64,000 bases of DNA. Source: Agapanthus africanus (lineage: Eukaryota; Streptophyta; Magnoliopsida; Asparagales; Amaryllidaceae). The position numbers were made by a program, and so were the translations under genes. The notes beneath the pieces were generated by a model. The model was not told the DNA's origin, searched no databases, and saw only the letters and a program-made list of their open reading frames with translations. Position 1 is the stretch's first letter; every line of letters begins with the position of its first letter. The DNA lies in the NCBI GenBank assembly GCA_030015575.1, contig JASDDO010000001.1:325657595-325721594 (forward strand). The letters run 5' to 3'. Positions 26,370-38,816 of this stretch are shown piece by piece.

Positions 26370-27440
26370 CCATACTTGATTTTGGTATTTTGAGCGATCT
26401 ATTCGCATACGATTTGGTTTTTGCACTCGGTATGATTCACATATGCTTGCATGGCAGTGATACGCATTTTGTTCACTTAGATGCACTGGACTTCGATTTC
26501 GATTGTGATACTCGATGTTTGTTTTGTGCACCTTGTGCGCCTGATTGGATTTTGCGCATGTTTGGCGCTTGACATTGGATTTTACGATTTCATGCATGAT
26601 AGATGAACCTGCCTTGGATTTTCACGCATGTTGAGTGCATGTTTTGAGATGCGATTTTGGTGCACACCAGATACACTAAATCGAGATTTTTTCGTGCATG
26701 TCAGATGCACCTGATTTTGCTGTCAGGCACACACGTTGCCTACGGCAGATGCTTTGTGCACACCCGATGCACTTAGATCTTGTTTCTGTGCACTTGTATG
26801 GTACGTATATGGATTTTGATTTCCGTGCGCATCAGACGCACGTAGTATTCATACGCGTATTTTGTGATTGATTTCTTATAGAACAGTACGTTTTTATGAT
26901 GATTGCTTTGAGTTTTTGCACTGAGCAGGACTAGTCAGAGGACAGTACCTGAATGTATTTTGTATGCATTAATAGTTATCGAAGGGGATTCCAAAAATCG
27001 AGCTATAGTCTCAGTATTTACCTACGTGTCTGATATGACACGAAACATTTAAAATAAGGAAACCCTTCTAAATTATTTCCCAAAACGGCGGAACGTACAT
27101 TTCAAACAAAGGTATATATGTATATAGTTATTTTCTTATGATAGACGTCCGCCACTGGCAGCGTTATGCGCATTGCACAGCAACTTAAAGGATTTGGCAT
27201 GCATTGCTTCCAGATGTTTTAATGATGTATATCATATTGATATTCATTTTGGATTTAGACATTATGTCTTCACCATAACTTCGATGATTGCGGGATACTG
27301 GATGGAGTTTTGATTTTGAGTTACATGCTCATTTTTCATGCGTGTGCGCTGCGCTACGATTTGTTTTAGTTAATTATGATTTCGGAGCCCCGACGACTTG
27401 ATGGTTTTGCTTAAATGTTTTAGTATTTGGGGGGAGTTTT
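26370..27440 (+). other. Element G internal non-coding DNA with degenerate GTGCAC repeats
   Basis: No coding is recognised. From about 26420 to 26860 the motifs 'gtgcac', 'gatgcac' and 'gcacctgattt' recur in imperfect copies. The rest is AT-rich without visible structure. Confidence 0.55.
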
Positions 27441-27468
27441 AATTTAAATTCGGGGACCGAATTTCTTT

Positions 27469-27481
27469 AAGGGGGGAAGAT
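27469..27481 (+). promoter_or_regulatory. Polypurine tract of element G
   Basis: 'aaggggggaagat' lies directly before the 3' LTR. It is the same as in F (32724-32736, minus), including the preceding 'ttcggggaccgaattt' block. Confidence 0.9.
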
Positions 27482-30400
27482 TGTAACGTTTTGAAAATCG
27501 TTTCGGTGAAATTTCGGAAAAACAGTAAAATAAGGGGGTTTTCGGTAAAAAGTCAAAATACAAATATTTTTACTATAAAATTAAATATACATATTCTAGC
27601 TATGAAATTGCTAGTATTTGGTGTTTATTGAGCCACTGGTGAAATTTCAAATTTTCTAAAAAAAAATTCCGAAATTAATTATTTTAATATTATTTTAAGC
27701 CGTCACTAATACATTTAATTAGGAAAAATTACAAATTGGAATGAGTTGAAACAAATTTTGTGCATCATAATACATTAAATAAAATTTTATCTTGTGGTTT
27801 TTTAAATGAAATCGTTTGCCAAATCGGTTTAGAAAATATCGAAGAAAAAAGCTTTTTTTCGGTGAAATTTAGTGTTAACGGGAGTTGGGGTAATACATTT
27901 ATCTTTTTCCCTAACCCACACACCCACACCTCACCCTCTCTCCCTCTCCCCATGTGGCCGGCCCCACCATGACAGCCCTCCCCCTCTCCCTCTCTCCAAT
28001 CACCTCCCTTTTCAAAAGAAAAGAAAAGAAAAGAGTAGAAAATAATAGTATTAGAGTGGACTTTGACTAGAGTGGACTTTCCCCACCTCACTCTCTCTCC
28101 TCCCTCACCCAATCCCCACCAATTCTGGCCGAAACCTGAACCCACAACAGCCCCCAAATTCTTCATCTCATTTTCCGTCAAAATCCCCAAAATTTCTATC
28201 AAAAATCCACCCTTTTTCTCAAAAATTCAAAGCTAATTCTAAATCCAAGCTTTACCCATTTTTCTTTAGCTATTAAATCATGGATCTTGGAGCATGAAAT
28301 CATTGTTGGAGGCTAAGATTTTTTTAAGTTTAATCTCAAGCTTGTGAGGTATAATCATAACCTTATGTTTAATTTGTTGTTAAATTACTTCAATCTAGCT
28401 ATTAGGTGTTAAATTAGGCTTTTAAATTTCAAGTTTGAAATTTAAAGAATGGGTTTTGAATACTAAGTTAGGGTTTAGGTCAATTGATCATGATCTAATT
28501 GTGTGGTTGTTATCTAGTGGGCATGCTAAAACAAAGCTAATTACTAGGTTACTAATTGTTTTGTTTAAATTGTTCTAATTATGCTAATTTGCTAACTAGG
28601 TTTTAATGAAATACTTATATAATGGAGATTAAATCTAATTAGGTTTTGCATGGTATTATTAACATTTTAAAGTGTAGTTTAATACTTTAGTTCATGAAAA
28701 TCCAAGCTAGATTGTAGTTTGTGCATTTTGCTATAAAATTGTTAAAATTGGTTAGCATTGCAAACTAGGTTTTTGAAATCGAATTAAATTGTGGGTTTAA
28801 AGTTTACGTAATGGTTTCTATGGCATAATTAAGATATTAAGTTATCATCTTGGTCACTAGATTTGTTAAAACATCATGTTTTGTACAAAAAACGATAATT
28901 TGTGCTTGCTAGATTTTCGGAAAAATGACTTTCTAAGTGAAATTGGGGTTTTTGTGAATTTTAAGCTATTTTATACATATAATTAAGGTGTTGTGAAACC
29001 ACGATTGATACGTTTTAGTTTTTCTCGATGGTTTGGCGTTTGTACGCCGACGTCGAGGGTTTTTGGGTTGATTTGTGAAAGCAACCATAGGTTTTGACCT
29101 ATGTGGGATTCACGTGTCGTTTTTGGGTCATGAGTCGGATTTTAATATGACACGGTGCGTTATGATATATAGGTACCCCATGTGGACTTCGAGACGACAA
29201 GCAAGCGTGTGGCGACGTCGGCACCGGCTAGCGAGGACCAGGTGAGTAGATTTATATCTACGGGGAGAAGTCGGGTGGATGGCGTATAGCCCCCCCGCAG
29301 TCCGTAGTGTAGCTCATATATATATGTTTATATAGGTGTTTTATGATACGAGAATGTTCATTCATGTTATGTTTATGTGTTCATGGAGTACCTTTGGGTT
29401 AGTTGCGAATCCCTAGAGTCGTTGTTATACCCACATACGCACACACAGGCTTGCATACTTTACTTTCTTGTGCGCAGATTGGGATGTGTATATATGTATA
29501 TATGCGTGGGTATGGGACTATGCATATGTACATTCATATACGCATGCATGGATAATGAGGATAGTACTTGGGATTTAAGATGAGTCGATGAGATTTGATT
29601 TGAGGCCGTGAGATCGGTGATATAGCGGGGTTCGTATTTGAGATACGACATGACGTTGTAGCGGGTCCTTCATGTAGTGTTTCACACACGTCCATGCATA
29701 CTTAGGCGGTATCAGTATTGTACTAGACGTAGATCAGTACCCCGATGATGATATTTGATAAAGAGGATACCAGGTGAATAGTATGATGAATATGATATTG
29801 ACCCGTACCCAGATTTGGGATGCCGTACGACAGATTTACGTACGAGCTATATTGATGATTGATCCGCACTCTTGACTTGGGATGCCTGATTATAGATATG
29901 GTATCGAATATGATATTATTGAGGCGGGATCACCGACTATAGATATACAGGTATGTATATGTATCGACTCAGATGATAGGCGGTTTCCTTACCTGTAGTT
30001 CAGCTTGTTAGTTCAGCCGTATAGTTTAGTGTAGTTGTTAGATTAGATTAGACTCCTACCTATTTCCAAACTAGCGGATCGTGGGTATTTTAAAAGACAG
30101 GTCAAGAGATCTACGGATATTTCAAAAAACGTATCCTTTCTTAAAAACCCCCGTAGCCCCTATTTTCAGAACCCCACGATTCGTGTTATTTCAAATGGCA
30201 CCATTGTTTAATATTTAGCTCCCGCTCATTTTGGTTGCTCGCTCCGCATCGCATACTTACATTGTTATTCCATATTGCATTGTTGACATTATGCTGTTAG
30301 GACACCAGCACCATTACCGATGATGCGTATGTACCACATACACTTACTTGCCGGCTCACACACATCTTCATCGGTAATTGCCATGTCACGTACACCTTAG

Positions 30401-32009
30401 AAAATATTATTGCTTAACTTAGATTGATAGCTAGTAGTTTGACATAATATTAGTATACATACCTCATATGCCAGCTTAGATATTGTAGTTATTACTTGTC
30501 GCTTCATGCATATTGTTATTCATTGGTATGCCGTATTCTTCATGCTTATATTCATGATTTTACATGCTATTGATGATTCGGATTTCCATGATATTTTCTG
30601 GATTTGGAGGAAAACCGCAAAACAAATATAAACTGCTTTCTCTCTTTTTAAATAAAAATGTGGTTTTCCCATGATGTATGAGTCGTCCACCATGAGTTTG
30701 CTGATGGATTTCTAGACCCGATTCGAGGAGATGGATGAGCCATTTCGGTTACATGGTGGGCCCGGTAAGGTACCTCGGGGCAAGAAGGTCGTGTTGCTGA
30801 CGTTGAGCCTGGCAGGGGAGCACCACTTACCGGTGATATTACCCGACGCGTCGAATATCCGGAGGATACCGTCGTGGTCTTGAGATGGATGGTAGGGGCC
30901 GGTCTGGACTGACGGCGCCCTAGGTATTGAGATTGAGACATTGAGATTTCGAGATATTGAGGTATTGAGATTTGATGATACAGGCCAGTCCGGACAGCCG
31001 GAGCCTGAGATTTTGAGATATTGAGATTTATGTTTTGTGTCGATACTAGACACTGTTGATGCTGATTTCATTATGATACCTCATTTTAAAAATACAAAGG
31101 AAATCTCACTAAATTATGAAAACAGTTTCTTCATTTACATGTATTCTGTTTCATGCATTCATACCTCAGTCATATGATATATTGCTACCTGAAGCACTGA
31201 CACGGGCACATGAGATTACACTCGGGTTAGATATTTACCCTAGCCATTATTATAGGCTGCATGTTATATACATATTTGAGGATATATTATGATTATTGAC
31301 CTAGGTTGCGTTATTTATGCGATTTCTGTGCGTAGATGTTTTTCTATTCACGAGTTGGCAACTCACCCCCGTTGTGCCAAGTTCTTGCAGGTTTTGCCGT
31401 ATAGGTTTCTTTACGGCTTTGCTGGCACTATTTTCATTTCCGGGTGACTTGCTAGTAGGTGTGTTTATTTGTAGCGCACCCATCATTATATCTTGTATAT
31501 CAATTTTCAGTTGTATCTACAAGTTCCATCAACCAAATATGTATTTATTTTTGAGATAGAGACCTGTGATGTTATTCTTTCGACCTTAGAGTCGCGCGTT
31601 GTATTCTAGTGGATTTCTTGTTGTTTTGAGTTCCTTTGGAATTTTGATCCTCGCCCTTGGCGTTGTATATTATATTGCTTGTGTGGTTGTGACCGTCGAT
31701 TGACGAAGAGCTAGCACACGCTTGGGGATGCCTTTTATTTATTTCGTATACTATTCATGTTGTATCCCGTTTGGGAGCCAGTTTTTACAAAGGAGACTCT
31801 GCCGAAATTTTCAGAAAATATTTGATGTTTTTAAAACCGCATAATTCGGCTTATGCTATTAAACTACTTGTTTTAAATTGGTTTTCCTTCACTCTACTAC
31901 TTTTCTTGGTTTGGATTCCTGAGTTTTTTTCGGTTTACATAGATTCCGTACGCCTCGAGACGTTCGTAGTTTATGTGCCGGTCATGTTCCGTACTTTCGG
32001 GACGTGATA
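27482..32009 (+). repeat. Element G 3' LTR (4.5 kb)
   Basis: Starts TGTAACGTTTTG and ends GACGTGATA, followed by AGAAT (32010-32014). It differs from the 5' LTR by few substitutions and small indels, for example in a run of A near 27658. Confidence 0.95.
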
Positions 32010-32014
32010 AGAAT

Positions 32015-32723
32015 GAGGTGGGAAAAATGGAGAATGGGGGCAGCCATTTTCGGCCAGAGCAAAATATGAGAGGGGAGAGAGAGAGAAATGAGTAGATGAG
32101 TGTAGAAACATCCTCACTTATTATATGTATTAACCCCCTTTTTAATTTTCCTTTATATTAATTTTTTATAAATGGGAATTGAGATGGAGAATTGGTGGAA
32201 AGAGAGAGGGGCTGCACTAAAAGGCTCGGCCACTTGAGGAATTGGGTGTGTGTGTGAATGTGTATAAATTTCCTTATTAATCACATCTTTTAAGCCTTTT
32301 CAATAGTTTCTTTATTTTATTTCATTCTCTAATTTAATTTATCCTAGAAAATTCTAGAATCGTCGTGATAATTAGTGAAGAAAAGAGCATGTTACAAACA
32401 AAATTTTGTGTTGCCATGTTTCACTAATGAATGATTAACTTATTCCAAATTGTAATTATCACTAATTTAATGTATAAATGAAAGTTTATAATATTATTTA
32501 AATTAATTAATTTTGGAAAAATATTTAAGTAAACAAATAATTTATAAGTGACTAAATAAATACCAAATACTAGCAATTACATTGTTAAAATAGACGTATT
32601 TAAGTCTATGATTCAAAAGAGTTATTTCTTGAATTTTATGGAAAACAAGATTTATTTACCGATTATCAGAGAATTCACCTAAAGAATTTTATTTATTTAT
32701 TTATTTATTTTTAGCACGTTACA
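32015..32723 (-). repeat. Element F 3' LTR, remaining part
   Basis: This resumes F's LTR after G and matches 39620-40336 of the 5' LTR nearly base for base. It ends 'gttaca' on plus, which is the TGTAAC start of the LTR on minus. Confidence 0.92.
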
Positions 32724-32736
32724 ATCTTCCCCCCTT
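32724..32736 (-). promoter_or_regulatory. Polypurine tract of element F
   Basis: On the minus strand 'aaggggggaagat' precedes the TGTAAC start of the 3' LTR. Confidence 0.9.
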
Positions 32737-32764
32737 AAGGAAATTCGGTCCCCGAATTTAAATC

Positions 32765-35700
32765 TAACTACGCATACCCTCGAAAAGATAGGGATATTCC
32801 TTCCGCATCTCCACCATGGCTTCCTACGTGACCTATTCGCCGCTCGGACCATTTCAAAGAATAATTACGGACCATATGTTCTCGGACCTTGGTTTCTTCA
32901 CCTGCCGATCTGGAATGACTATCGTCCGCTCTCCACATATCCTGAATCACTGAACCTTTCGGTCATCTCCTGCACAATATGTGGCCCCTAAAATACTGCA
33001 CTCTCTGAGCTCTGTCCAACTTACGGGATCAGCATCTCTCCCCATAGAACGCCTCAAAGGCTTCCATCTAAATCTCCTCCTGGAAGCTGTACTTATAGGA
33101 AAACTCTATCAAGGGCAAGTGGCGATCCCAACCGCCACCGAAAACTAGAACGCAAGACCGGAGCATGTCCTTAAGAATCTGAATGGTCCTCTCTAATTGA
33201 CCGTCGGTCCGTGGATAGAAAACTACTCTGAAACTCAATTGGTATCCGAAGCCTCCTGAAGTTTTCGCCATAGTCGGCTGGTGAACTGTGTGCCTCTGTA
33301 AGACAAACAAACATGTCGGAGCGCCACAAAGTCGCACAATCTCATCAATATATATCTGAGCATACTGAAAGAACCCGAAAATGGTCCAAACTGGCAGAAG
33401 TGAGCTGCTTCTGTCAATCAACTTACGATAAATTCCATAGAAATCTGCTCCTATTTCTATCCCGGAGTGGGTAAAGGTTGTAATTCTCCTGCTGACCCCT
33501 GATGCTTAGCCTTGACTTGCGACAAGTCTGCATCCTGAAACAAGGTCTGTAACGTCCCTCTTCATCCCTTCACATGATATTCGGACGACGTTAAAGTTTT
33601 TGATTGACTCATAAAAGTCCCACAATTTCCCAAGAGCTTGAGCACAGTTTAAAAATACCCAGAAGATGCCACAGTACCTATGGACCAACCGTAGAAGGGC
33701 AGATCCAAGTCTCATTAATGGCACCATGGAACTGCCGCAAATCCAAAGGATCGAAATCGGTTCCATAGTCATTATGTCGAGTTAGGTTTTCATTTCTAGA
33801 GGGTCCACAGAATTTCTTGCATGATTTTTCGAATACCATAAACATGGAAAAATGGGTTTTCGATATTCGTTCGAACTTTTTAACTTCACCTAGACAATAT
33901 GCAAAAACTCAAAACAAATTTAACGAATACGAACCACTCCGAATTGCCTATATTGTAAGATCACATCACATGCAAACTTAGCAAAAACAAGCAATACCTA
34001 AAACTCTAAAACTCAGATCCTGGAACTCTAAAAAAAATTTGAAGCCAGAACTCTCAAATAGGGCTGGCTGTCACGAAAAATCTGCTAATCTGCCATCAAC
34101 TGTCCCTGTACAATGCTCAACCAACAAAACTACCTCCGGCTTCCGACTCAAAAAATTTGGCATAACATTCGCCATGCCCGGACGATAACGAATCTCACAG
34201 TCTTAGTCTTTCCCTAGTTCCATTCATCGGTGCTATCTCAAATTTTTATCTCACTGCTGAAAATGTACTTTAAGCTTCTTGTGATCCGTAATTATCTAGC
34301 ACGACCCGCCTTATAGTAGTGTCTCCTGATCTTAATGGAAATGAACACCGCAACCATCTCTAAGTCATGCGTGGAATAGTTCTGCTCGCGCTTCTTCAAT
34401 TTCCTAGAAGCATCGTAATAACCAACAAAACCGCATGATTCTGAAGGCATATATAAAACTAGCGCCGACATTAAACGAGTCTTCAACTGTTGAAATCTCT
34501 GCTCGCATATCTCGGTTCAAAGAAAAGAAACTCCCTTCCGGGTCAACCCGGTCAACGTTGCAGCTAGACGAGAAGAACCCTAACAAAGCATCGATAATAT
34601 TCGGCCAAATCAAAAAGTGTTGCGAACCTTCATCACTGATACAGGTCTGGGCCAGTGCTGAACGGCCTCGATCTCCTTCGGTTCCATACTTATCATCTCT
34701 CGTACTACATGATCCCAAAAAGTCAACACCATCCAACCAGAAAACACACTTAGATAATTCAGCGAATAGCTGGCGCTCCCTCAAAGTCTGCAACGAAATC
34801 CTCAATGACTCCCCAGGCTCCACTCGGTTCCAAAAGTACACTAAGGCGTCCTCAATGGACATGATGAAAAACTGATCAAGAATAGCCTGGATATTCAGTT
34901 CATCCAATCCATAAATGCTACTGGGGCATTGGTGAGCTCGAACGACATCACCAAAATTCATAACGCCCGCAACTTGTGTGAAAAATAATTTTCGGAATAC
35001 CATCATCTCGAACCCACAACTAGTAATAGCCTGATCGCAAGTCAATCTTCGAGAAATGTCCCGCACAGTAGCTCTATTCAACTGACGATAATCAATATAT
35101 AGACGCCAACGGCCTTCCTTCTGACGAACAGAACAGGAGCTCCCCAATGTGACACGCTCGGACGAACAAGACCTTTATCCAACAATCTTACAACTGTTCC
35201 TTCAGTTCCCAGCCCTTTCGGGTCCATCCGATATGGCGGTAAGGAAAAGGGTCCATGCCTGAAATCAAGTCAAAGAAGAACCCAACATCGTGCTCTGGCG
35301 ACAAACCAAACAACTTGTCAGGAAAGGCATCTTGAAATTCCCTCACAAACGGGACCTCTGTGGCTCTAACATCACAAACATATGCTATGAATCCCTAACG
35401 TCCTTTCCTCAAGAACGGAGTACCGCGAAGAGAAGAAATCAAATCGGGAAGAGTCGCGCTACAGTCTCCCTGAAAAAAAACAAGAACTGGCTCACCTAGG
35501 AAACTAAATCCGACTACCTTCTCACGGCAGTTCACGGACGCATAAACACGTGGCTAACCACTCCATGCTCAGAAAAACTTCCAAGCCAAACATATCGGGA
35601 AGTATCAAATCGACAAAAGAATCCTTATCTCCGATGCAAACGAATCACGAACAAACAACATATCGAGCGACCAAAAGATTAGCCTGTGACAATGACATCT

Positions 35701-36640
35701 ATCTAACCGCTTCTGAGCTGGCATACTGGCACAATTCCGCTTTGGTCCAGAAATGACCGAAGTCTCAGAAATATGCTCCTCCAACAGTAAGGCCGCGTCC
35801 ATAGCAGCGACGTAAGTGCAAAAGGATGGGCACCAATAGCAAGACATAACTGCATGTCTAATCTCCAAACGAACCTCTTTATCCGTTTCTCTTCAGTGTC
35901 TACCAGGTAAGGAGCATATCGGACCGCTGAGTAAACTAAATGTTGTACTTGGACACCGTCATCCGTGAAGTCTTACGCAAATACTCGAAATTAAGAGCTC
36001 GACATCTTGAACGCTCTTCAAAAGGATACAAGCAAGAAATATAGCTATGAACTCATCCCTAGTCATAGGAAGAAGATCTGCAGCTCAGCCTCTCTCAATT
36101 GACTCGCACCACGTCTGAGCAAGACCTTTCTAGACGAAAATTCGCAAGCTTAATCCATATCTCATCAGAACATCTCTGTGGATGATGAATTCCAGCCATC
36201 CTGTCGAGGATTGTCTACGTATCCTCCGCTGCATCTGTGCCGGTAAAAACAAACTGGAGGACTCAGCCTCAAAACTCCTATAAGGATACGAAAATAATCT
36301 TGGTAACAATATAAACAGCTGCCTGTGCAGCAGGTACAAACACAGTCCCTGAAAATAGGAGGGACATCATCGGCTCACGGAGCTCGGGTAACCACCACGA
36401 ACAATCCAATCATCTGTCAAACATCGTGAATACTCGACTCCAACCTAGCCACCCATCCTGGAAGGAGGAGGACCACTCTGTCCATGAGGGATAGGTGTAA
36501 CACCCCGATCGGTCCTCGTCTCTAACGAGCCTACTCTAATCACATCCCCAGAGGCAGCCCTCTTGCCCTCGTAGCCTCCGGCGGCGTAGTTGGAGCAAGA
36601 ACAGGATCGATAGGAACATTGCAATCGGATCAAAGGATTT
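32765..36640 (-). pseudogene. Element F: decayed chromovirus gag-pol
   Basis: In minus-strand order: gag core (about 36350-35600, including VDTEEKRIKRFVW-like and LLEEHISETSV segments, in several frames); the region before RT with FPDKLFGLSPEHDVGF (about 35310); RT (35150-34400) with WRLYIDYRQLNRATVRD, where the catalytic pair reads SIEDALVY instead of F/Y-I/V-D-D; RNase H (34490-34150) with EQNYSTHDLEMVAV; a displaced gag fragment (33840-33520); integrase core (33450-33060) with YPRTDGQLERTIQILKDMLR and GGWDRHLPLIEFSY; and a chromodomain tail ending FRGYA at 32768. Numerous stops, shifts and a missing RT segment make it inactive. Confidence 0.9.
33520..33840 (-). pseudogene. Displaced gag N-terminal fragment inside F's pol
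   Basis: On minus, the 'ttgcggcagttccatggtgcc' stretch and its surroundings match element G's gag ghost at 25610-25850 over more than 200 bp. It lies between RNase H and integrase, where no gag belongs. The proper gag core of F is 2 kb away, at 35600-36350. Confidence 0.7.
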
Positions 36641-36820
36641 CCGGAATCAAGGAAAGAAATACAAGCAAATATATATATATATATATATATCCTAAGGTCA
36701 CTTAGGCAGAGTACCGTATCGTAAGTATGACGCGGAACATACAGACGCTACGTCACTCTGCTGAAATCACCTACTCCATCTACCAAGGGTCGTCCTACAG
36801 TCAGAAAGGTAAAACCCTAT

Positions 36821-36832
36821 GCTCTGATACCA
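36821..36832 (-). promoter_or_regulatory. Primer binding site of element F (tRNA-iMet)
   Basis: On minus, TGGTATCAGAGC is a complete 12-base match to the complement of initiator tRNA-Met, four bases inside the LTR end. Confidence 0.95.
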
Positions 36833-36836
36833 ACTT

Positions 36837-38495
36837 TGTCATGACCCGAAAGTACGGAACGTGACTGGCACTTACATTACGAACGCCACAAGACGTACGT
36901 AATCTAAGTAGGCCAAAGCCCAGAAATCTGAACCAAATAAAGAAATAAAGTGAAGGAAAACTTGTTTAAAGAAAGTGATTAAAACAAAATAAGTCGCATT
37001 AACCATTGAAAAAAATCAAAATTTCCTGAAAATTTCGGCAGAGTCTACTTTGTAAATACTGGCCCCGAAACAGGTACAAACAAGAGAAATACATATATAT
37101 CATCAGTAAGGCATCCCAAAGCAGGAGCTAGCTCATCGCCAAAGGCGGAGTCACAACCACATACAATATATATATATCATCAAATACAAAAACAAGTATA
37201 TGAAAGCACGAAAGTAAGAAAACAACACGTCGGCTCAAGTGAGCATCGACACCAGAAATAGAATACATACAAATCTCATAATCTCACCATCTAAGTCCAA
37301 TGTACGAAAGGTAGATGGAGTATACTAGATAAAAATTAAATACACGGTGGGGGCAAAAGAAAATCCTCCAAACCCACCTATGAGCAAGCTACAATCCGAA
37401 GCAAATGAAGCGGAAAGGAAGGTATACCTGCCGCTACTGTACTGACGGGTCAGACCTGCAAGATATCGTGGCACAACGGGGGTGAGTTGCCAACTCGTGA
37501 GTAGTAAGTAACATCTACTAAGGCTATCGTAAGCATGCACGCAGTGCGTCACAACCTATGTATATCAATATGATACGATGTACTAGCATGAATGCAACTG
37601 AATGCATAATCAACACGAAATCATGATATGTCTGATATGAGAAGATCTATATCCTTAACTTGGTAAAACCTTTTTGTAAAGTCAAACTGGATTATAATCA
37701 GTGAAATCGACAGAAATCCGTGTTAAATATCGACACAATATGTTTATCAGTGAAATCGACAGAAATGTCCGTGTCAAATATCGACACCAAATACTCAATA
37801 TCTCGGGCTCCGTCAGTCCAGATCGGCCCATAACATCAAATCACACGACTACAATCGGTATCCTCCGGAAATCCGCCGCGCCAGACATCACCGGTAGGTA
37901 GTCTGCACCTGCCAGGATCATCGTCATTCCAACAAAAACACTCTCGCACCGAGGTACCATACCGGGCCCACCATGTACCCGAAACGGTTCCTCCTACTTC
38001 TCGAATCGGGTCTCAAAAACCAAAAGCAATCATGAAAACTCATGATGGACGACACATACATCATGACAAAACCGCAACTTACATTTTAAAATGATAATAA
38101 GTTTTTATAAAATTCTTGCGGTTTTCCCCAAAATCCAGAAATCTCATAAATACCGAAATCCTCGAGAAGAATCACAATATATAAATATGCCAGTGATGAT
38201 GGAAATCTATAATATGGTTGTATATACAATATGAAATACGGCCAGAAGCTATGCATGAATCATGATGCAATGAGGTATGTATATATGATTAACAATCCTA
38301 CGTATCCATTTAATGAGATGAATATGCAGGTATAAATATACGGATCATATACTATGAAAATGCACAATTATCTATTCTAAGTAATTTCTATAGTTTTTGT
38401 TACATAGCAATTACCAATAGCATGTGTGTTCACATAATTAGTGCTCGTGCGGCAGGAACCAACGGTAATGGTGCAAGTGTCCTATGAGATGATAT

Positions 38496-38543
<48 letters not shown>

Positions 38544-38781
38544 CATATAATGATGTGATGCAATGAGATGGCTAACTAGGAACTACGCATATAATGCAGA
38601 TACTATAAGTAATACTAAACCATCAGGCGCATCGCGCCATCCAGACGACCCCCCATAGATGTATACATCTACTCACTGGGACGCCTCAGCTACTTTGTTC
38701 CAATCTCGGCCATGACCCTTCCCGCGCCGCGTTCGACGCTTCTGCACCCGATCCTAGAATCACACATGAGAAATAAGAGGA

Positions 38782-38816
<35 letters not shown>

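Larger units (their letters stand above)
20270..32009 (+). mobile_element. Element G: giant-LTR non-autonomous Gypsy element
   Basis: Two 4.5-kb direct LTRs flank only 2.7 kb of internal DNA. The LTRs start TGTAACGTTTTG and end CGTGGCA (5') or CGTGATA (3'), probably from CGTGACA. Flanking pentamers are TGAAT (20265-20269) and AGAAT (32010-32014), one mismatch apart. The empty site is seen in F's other LTR at 39610-39650. A tRNA-iMet PBS and a G-rich polypurine tract are intact, but only a ghost of gag remains and there is no pol. Its LTR and its 'ttcggggaccgaattt' plus purine tract match F, so F-family proteins probably mobilised it. Confidence 0.94.

Noticed and set aside
27765..28202. 145-codon minus-strand frame
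   Set aside because: It lies in G's LTR. A shorter version in the other LTR (20553-20900) differs by frame-breaking changes. No motif and no conservation beyond LTR identity.
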